Source: Moniliella sp. 'wahieum'
Taxonomy: Eukaryota; Basidiomycota; Moniliellomycetes; Moniliellales; Moniliellaceae
Assembly: GCA_003971905.1 (NCBI GenBank)
Contig: RSEE01000027.1
Location: 620,001 to 684,000 of the forward strand
Direction of reading: 5' to 3'
Length of the DNA: 64,000 nucleotides
The position numbers and the translations under genes are program-made. Under the pieces are notes generated by a model. The model saw only the letters and a program-made list of their open reading frames with translations. It was not told the origin of the DNA and searched no databases. Shown one piece after another: positions 60,224 to 64,000 of this stretch; positions within the stretch are counted from its first letter, which is position 1, and each line of letters opens with the position of its first letter.

Positions 60224-63200
60224 ATGGCGAGCCAGATGAGCCTCAGCGCCAAAGAGCAGCTCGCGGCCGAGACGGGCCGCTTGGGATCCGTTGGCCCTGC
60301 TGCGCCCATTCCGGCCCAACTCCAAATCAGCGCAGCTGTGTCGGCTCGCGCGTCCGAAGTGCAGGCGCTCCTGCGTATGATGAAGGCCGCGCGCGCCAAC
60401 CAGACGACGCGGGCGTGGCAGCAGCTGCCGCGCGAGTTGCGTCGGAGAGCAGCGAGCCACAACGTCCTTCGCTTGCCTCGCCGGCTGCGTGCCAAGGCGT
60501 TGCGCGAGATGGAGGCGTCCAAGACCCAGCCCCGGACCCGTGCCTCACTCCGCGCACGGTTTGCCAACTATCCACACACGGCTGCCGCTCGTCGACGCGA
60601 ACGGCTTCGTGACCGTGCGGCTCGGCCGGAAGCCCAATGGCTCGAGACCCACCGCTGGCACGCCAAACGATTCCGCATGACCCGTGGAGCTGATGACAAG
60701 CGCCCCGCCCCTCACCGCCTCAAGCCCAATCGCGCTCCAGCCACCGAGCCGCTCCCCATGCCCGTCGTCGTCGCCCAGACCCCTCATCAAAAGTCCCAAC
60801 GCACCACATGGCGCGCCGCCTCGGACTCGGTCGTCCTCCACGACGCCAGTTATTCGGCATGGTTTCGGTTGGACTCAACGGCTGAGAGCAAGCAAGATGC
60901 CGCTCAAGCTCTCTCCGCCGTCTTGCATGCCGCTGGAGTCGCTTCCACCCCGGCGTGTGCAGTGCAGGAAGAGCTTCTTTTCTCTGGGTCTTATGCTTCC
61001 GAATCGGTACTTCTTTCATCTGCCCATACCGACAGAGAGCAAGAGTCGGGGGACAACCTTGCCCGCGTCGTTGCCCCCGTTTTGCTTCTTCGCTTCACTC
61101 ACTTGACCGGAGCAAGTGCGGTTCTTCGTACCCATCCTTCTGTGGTAGAAAACGTGCAGAAAGCTCTCCAATTGGCTATCCGCTTGACCAAGACGGAAGC
61201 GAAGGTGGTCTTGACGCCTATGGCTTTAGCTCCTCACCCCTCTGTGGCTGTGCCCAACGAACGATCGAACCCTCGTCGGGTACGAGATGCAGATTCCCCC
61301 CTGCCAGTGTCCAAGACCCCAACATCGGATCACGTCTCCTCGACTGGAAGCCACAAACGGCGACAACAAGTCCGTGCCGCCCTCAACCTTTGGTCAGGCA
61401 AAGGGCCCAACACGCCTCGCAAGCGCCTGCGCGGGCATGCAGGACAAGCGTTTGTTGGGCCCCTCGCGGGCCCCCAAGCTGGATGGAATACCTTTACTCT
61501 CACTGGCCCCGCCGCTGGCAGACTGCTTGGCGCAGTGTTGACCCCAACTCCCGATACCCCGGACGCGACCACGCGAGCGTTGCAGCTGATCTCTCAGAAG
61601 CTTTCTCCGAGCCAGGTGCCTCGAGGGTACGTCTTGGCGCTGTCGGTGCAAGATCCTCGTCTTGCCTTCCCTCCTAAACTTCCCGCCAACGAGCCCTTGG
61701 CGCTTCGCAATGCCGCCAAGAGGGCCAAAGATGAGTTTGGACGTCCTCAGCCCCAACCCCGGCCTCGATCTCGTAAGCGTAAACGACAACAAACTGTCCA
61801 AGATGCCACAGGCCAAGATGGGCTGCCGGTGGCAGTCGAGCAGTTCAACCTCCTCCTCTCCAGCCTTACTCCAGGCCCTTCGTCTCCGAAGCCCAACCCT
61901 GTTCTCCATCAATTTTTCTATGCTCCTCCCGATCTGCCTTATTATACCCAGGGGGATATTGACGCTCGTCGGTCCTGTGCGGCAGGAGGGCTGGTTCCCG
62001 GGGCTGTGGTGCGGCCCGGCCCAAGGGACCAGAACCTCCCGTGCTCTTGATCCGGACGGATGTAAGGAGCAGGGGCGCTGCCCCCCTGTTTTCGGCCTCG
62101 GACTTGGAGCCTGCTCTGTCTGCTCAGGCCGGCTCCAAGGCAAAGGAAGGCGATGCGTCGGCTGGGTGGACCTTGTGGTTCCACGGGGGTGGGGAATGGC
62201 GTTCTGGAAGAGCCTGGTCCACCCGCACACACGACGTCGCTGCGCAGGACACCCAGGCCCACCTAGCCCTCGAGGCACGCGCGCCTACCTTTCCCGACGA
62301 TTTTGTTACTCCTCTTCTGCCAGGAGAGGCAGGGCCTGCTCTGCCTCTGCCCCCCACCCATCCTTTTGCCCATCTCTGGCACACGCGCGCTCTCGTCGCT
62401 CGACGGGACTGGAAGCGGCATCCTTCAGGCAAACGGACGGCGTTGCCTCCCGATTCCGATGCCGCAGGACACCCCCTGACCGCCTTCGTCCCCTCGGGCC
62501 CCAACCTCTTCCCCCACCATGCGGCCACGTGGCTCGTGGCAGCCCGTATGGCGCGCGCGCGCGCCCTGGCCGAGCTGCCCCTGACCCCGCTGCCTGGACT
62601 GGAGACCAAGCTGGAGGAAAGGACACCTTGGTTGCTTCATGTCACCTCTGCGGATGCCACGGCCTGGTTGGGCCTCGCCTATGCGCTCTTTTCTCCCCAA
62701 GCAACTCCCAGCACCGATGGTACCCAACTGGCGTGCGCGTTGCAGCAAGTCTCCTCGTTCCGTCCCCGTGCCACACCCGGCCTCGCAGCTCGTCTGGCCA
62801 CGTGTTTTGTCCTGGTCCACATTGCCTGTGTGCGCAGGGGCACGCTCACCGCACCTGCATCGTTGCTGCTTGTCCCACAGCAGGAGGATCACCTGTGGCG
62901 CTCCGCCTTGCACCAGCTTGCGTTGGACGGGAAAGATGAGGTGGCCAGAGAGACGATCGAGAGGCTAGAGATGTCGCGTGTGCCGGCACCCAAAGCACGT
63001 GCGCCCCGCTGCCCATCGGACCTGACCGCGAACCCGGCGAACCCGCACAACCGCCATCCTGGCACCACAAGCAACACCAGCGACGCTCAGCGCGTCCGCG
63101 CCGACGTACGCCTCTTGGGCACCCAAGATGCCCGGGTAGGTACCGTGACCAGCGCTGGGTTTTCCCTCACCCACGGCCGCGCCCATGGGGTGGGTGCGAT

Positions 63201-63399
63201 CAGTCTGCTGGCCCTCTGCCACCTCATGTTGCGCGATCAGATTTATTTGCCTGCGCTGCCGGATGGAGAGCAACCAATGCTGGGTCGTGCCAGCGCGGTC
63301 GGGTCGGACGCAACCCCGTCACCACTGCCCGCCTCGTCGCGGTCCAGAACGCGCCGGGAGCCACGTCGGGCTGCGACGGTGGAACCCATCGTGTTGTAG
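60224..63399 (+). CDS. POP1: RNase P/MRP subunit Pop1
   Basis: The largest protein of nuclear RNase P and RNase MRP, for tRNA 5' and rRNA processing. It starts MASQMSLSAKEQLAAETGRL. The Pop1 N-terminal domain shows RAWQQLPRELRRRAASHNV, LRLPRRLRAKALREME and WLETHRWHAKRFRM, which are diagnostic. The long middle is less conserved. The POPLD domain shows GWGMAFWKSLVH in one frame and GWTLWF in the next. The C-terminal part is PWLLHVTSADATAWLGLAYA and GTVTSAGFSLTHGRAHGVGA. Two or more frame slips occur between 62030 and 62240, around the POPLD segment; elsewhere the frame is open for over 600 codons. No intron seen. About 1,058 residues, somewhat longer than yeast Pop1. Confidence 0.93.
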
Positions 63400-64000
63400 C
63401 ACCCGGCGCGGCATATGGCTGCTACTAACACAGTTAATGCTGTGGGCTCTCTGTTTGTAGTCTGTCGGTAAAACGATGATGGATTGCACTTCAAGCTAAG
63501 GGATGGGAGATAGCAGCTAGTGGCAGGCACTGTCGTGGGGAGTGTTGCTGGGATTAAGCTTAAAGTAGCAAAGCGTACAGGCGGGCAATTTGCTGGGTTA
63601 AACGTTAAACATGCGCCCACTGAATACTGATCCACTAGTTTGGACCGCCAAGTTACCTTCTTTTCCTTCAGCAGCCGCCACGGCACCCTACAACGCACCT
63701 AGTAACCAGCCAACCGACGGGACTGGGTTTCGGGCACCGTTGCCTGTGGGCCTTTTGATAAAATTGTATGGCCCAAGTCGATTGCGAGTACTACTATGCA
63801 GAGACCCCCACGATCGTAATTGGAGAAAAGGGATATGCTACTACCTCGTTTCATCTCCGAGAAAGTGCAAGCTGGGCATGGTCAAAAGCAAAAAAAGGAT
63901 CATGATAATAGTACAAAGTGGGATGCTCTTCTTGGGGTGAATATTAGTTGAGATGGCCCAAAAAGAACTGCAGATGTGCAAGATAAAGTGACTGAATGGG
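63400..64000. other. Intergenic: POP1 3' region
   Basis: No gene seen. AT-richer, with one GTTAAACGTTAAAC motif near 63597-63609. Confidence 0.5.

Noticed and set aside
57688-63399. Reductase gene and neighbours as a secondary-metabolite cluster
   Set aside because: Neighbours are NMA1 and POP1, both housekeeping; no synthase, transporter or regulator is nearby.

Overview
The window looks like nuclear DNA of a high-GC basidiomycete fungus. Genes have a few short introns (about 60-110 bases, GTACGT, GTATGT or GTGCGT donors, CTNAC or TACTAAC branch sites, CAG or TAG acceptors). The gene set is fungal (ERG11, the DASH subunit DAD1, FIS1, HEL2, WSS1), and intergenic spaces are long. I cannot place it to class from the sequence alone. 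About 20 protein genes and one tRNA are supported. Most protein genes are interrupted by single-base gains or losses, many of them one missing G or C in a short G or C run, while the flanking reading frames stay conserved. I read this as uncorrected long-read sequencing error rather than mass gene decay.

Layout. 1-3.2 kb has no recognisable gene. 3.2-9.1 kb runs rightward: a MAP kinase, FIS1 (mitochondrial fission) and HEL2 (ribosome-collision ubiquitin ligase). DAD1 (kinetochore) lies on the minus strand at 9.5-10.0 kb, followed by a tRNA-Thr. 10.7-12.9 kb (minus) is an unrecognised Ser/Arg/Asp-rich nuclear-looking protein, diverging from a small candidate hydrophobic protein. SED5 (Golgi syntaxin) at 14.0-15.5 kb converges on CMC2 (cytochrome oxidase assembly). 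17.3-28.0 kb on the minus strand is one giant gene encoding a mostly disordered, repeat-rich protein with a coiled-coil end. After a repeat-bearing intergenic region come ERG11 (31.1-32.8 kb, minus), a 5 kb gene desert with repeats, a C2H2 zinc-finger regulator (38.1-39.6 kb) and a secreted GPI-anchored heparinase II/III-like protein (42.1-44.6 kb).

The right third is housekeeping: a RAP1-type Myb protein (45.8-48.3 kb, minus) sharing a promoter region with WSS1 (DNA-protein crosslink protease), an O-methyltransferase, ADK1, GCV3 (glycine cleavage H protein), NMA1 (NAD synthesis), a cinnamoyl-CoA-reductase-like dehydrogenase, and POP1 (RNase P/MRP). No biosynthetic cluster, mating locus or intact transposon is visible. 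The genes do not form one pathway; neighbouring functions look coincidental, apart from the divergent RAP1-like/WSS1 pair, both probable chromosome-maintenance genes.

The most unusual items are the giant repeat protein, a MAP kinase with SEY instead of TEY, a tRNA-Thr lacking its wobble base, a three-copy dispersed repeat carrying GTGGCGCCAC palindromes, and a cluster of different 7-bp tandem repeats. I found no clearly new multi-gene system.
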